Shown here: in pieces, positions 5,660 through 5,731 of the stretch
Layout of the letters: each line of letters opens with the position of its first letter
How positions within the stretch are numbered: the stretch's first letter is position 1
Notes under the pieces: generated by a model
Seen by the model: the letters and a program-made list of their open reading frames with translations, nothing else
Databases searched by the model: none
What the model was told of the DNA's origin: nothing
NCBI GenBank assembly: GCA_030605045.1
Contig: JAUWBK010000082.1
Location: 1 to 5,731 of the forward strand
DNA: 5,731 bases
Direction of reading: 5' to 3'
Origin: Dehalococcoidia bacterium
Lineage (GTDB): Bacteria; Chloroflexota; Dehalococcoidia; Dehalococcoidales; RBG-16-60-22
Position numbers and translations under genes: made by a program

Positions 5660-5731
5660 TTAGGTACCGGTATAGACATCCAAAGGGTACCTTCCCCAGA
5701 GTTCCTTTATTTTTTCTTTGTACACCCCGCT
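5660..5731 (-). pseudogene. Upstream part of the same GH3 frame, ending in a premature TAA; runs off the window
   Basis: From the window edge the frame reads SGVYKEKIKELWGRY, then PLDVYTGT, then TAA, then GGI and the ATG of the downstream piece, all in one phase. GH3 enzymes carry a YxxSE-type ATP/AMP motif here. The visible YTGT followed by a stop and then GG fits an ancestral YTGTEGG in which GAA became TAA by one base change. The piece is either a real nonsense mutation (pseudogene or split gene) or a base-calling error. The N-terminal region lies outside the window. Confidence 0.7.

Overview
This 5.7 kb window carries only minus-strand genes. In the direction of transcription (right to left) they are: (1) the C-terminal half of a GH3 (auxin-responsive-promoter family) acyl-adenylating enzyme, whose frame is broken by an in-frame TAA; (2) a large membrane protein with about nine transmembrane segments, two GAF domains, a GGDEF domain and an HD-GYP domain, which looks able to both make and break cyclic di-GMP; (3) a NarL/FixJ-type response regulator with a degenerate receiver pocket; (4) the start of a membrane-bound NarX/DegS-type (HisKA_3) sensor histidine kinase that runs off the left edge. 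Base composition is moderate (roughly half GC). The combination of a bacterial GH3 protein, 7TM-GAF-type sensors and a NarL-type regulator beginning with a V-S-Q-Q motif suggests Chloroflexota, perhaps Dehalococcoidia. That assignment is an impression from protein style and was not tested by a search.

Region by region. 1-948: sensor kinase, first 316 residues. 949-1070: gap with a good sigma70-type promoter for the kinase (TTGACA, 17 bp, TACTAT) and a 7-bp dyad. 1071-1745: response regulator. 1746-1797: short gap with a hairpin and a possible 12-codon leader ORF preceded by a 12-base perfect match to the 16S anti-Shine-Dalgarno sequence. 1798-4815: GGDEF/HD-GYP protein; its frame is open to a TTG at 4854, but that TTG is part of a near-consensus -35 box, so ATG 4815 is the better start. 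4816-4897: a compact control region with the promoter and, just upstream of it, three copies of ACTTTAGT spaced 14 and 15 bp apart. 4898-5731: interrupted GH3 frame.

How they may work together (inference): the GGDEF/HD-GYP protein and the response regulator are 52 bp apart and probably share the promoter at 4826-4854. The kinase has its own promoter but sits where a cognate partner of the regulator would be expected. The cluster could therefore link a membrane or GAF-sensed signal to cyclic di-GMP level and to transcription. The most useful points to check are the stop codon at the conserved YxxS/TE glutamate of GH3, the repeat array ahead of a nearly leaderless promoter, and the loss of the acidic pair in the receiver domain. 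I see no tRNA, rRNA, CRISPR, insertion sequence or clear rho-independent terminator.
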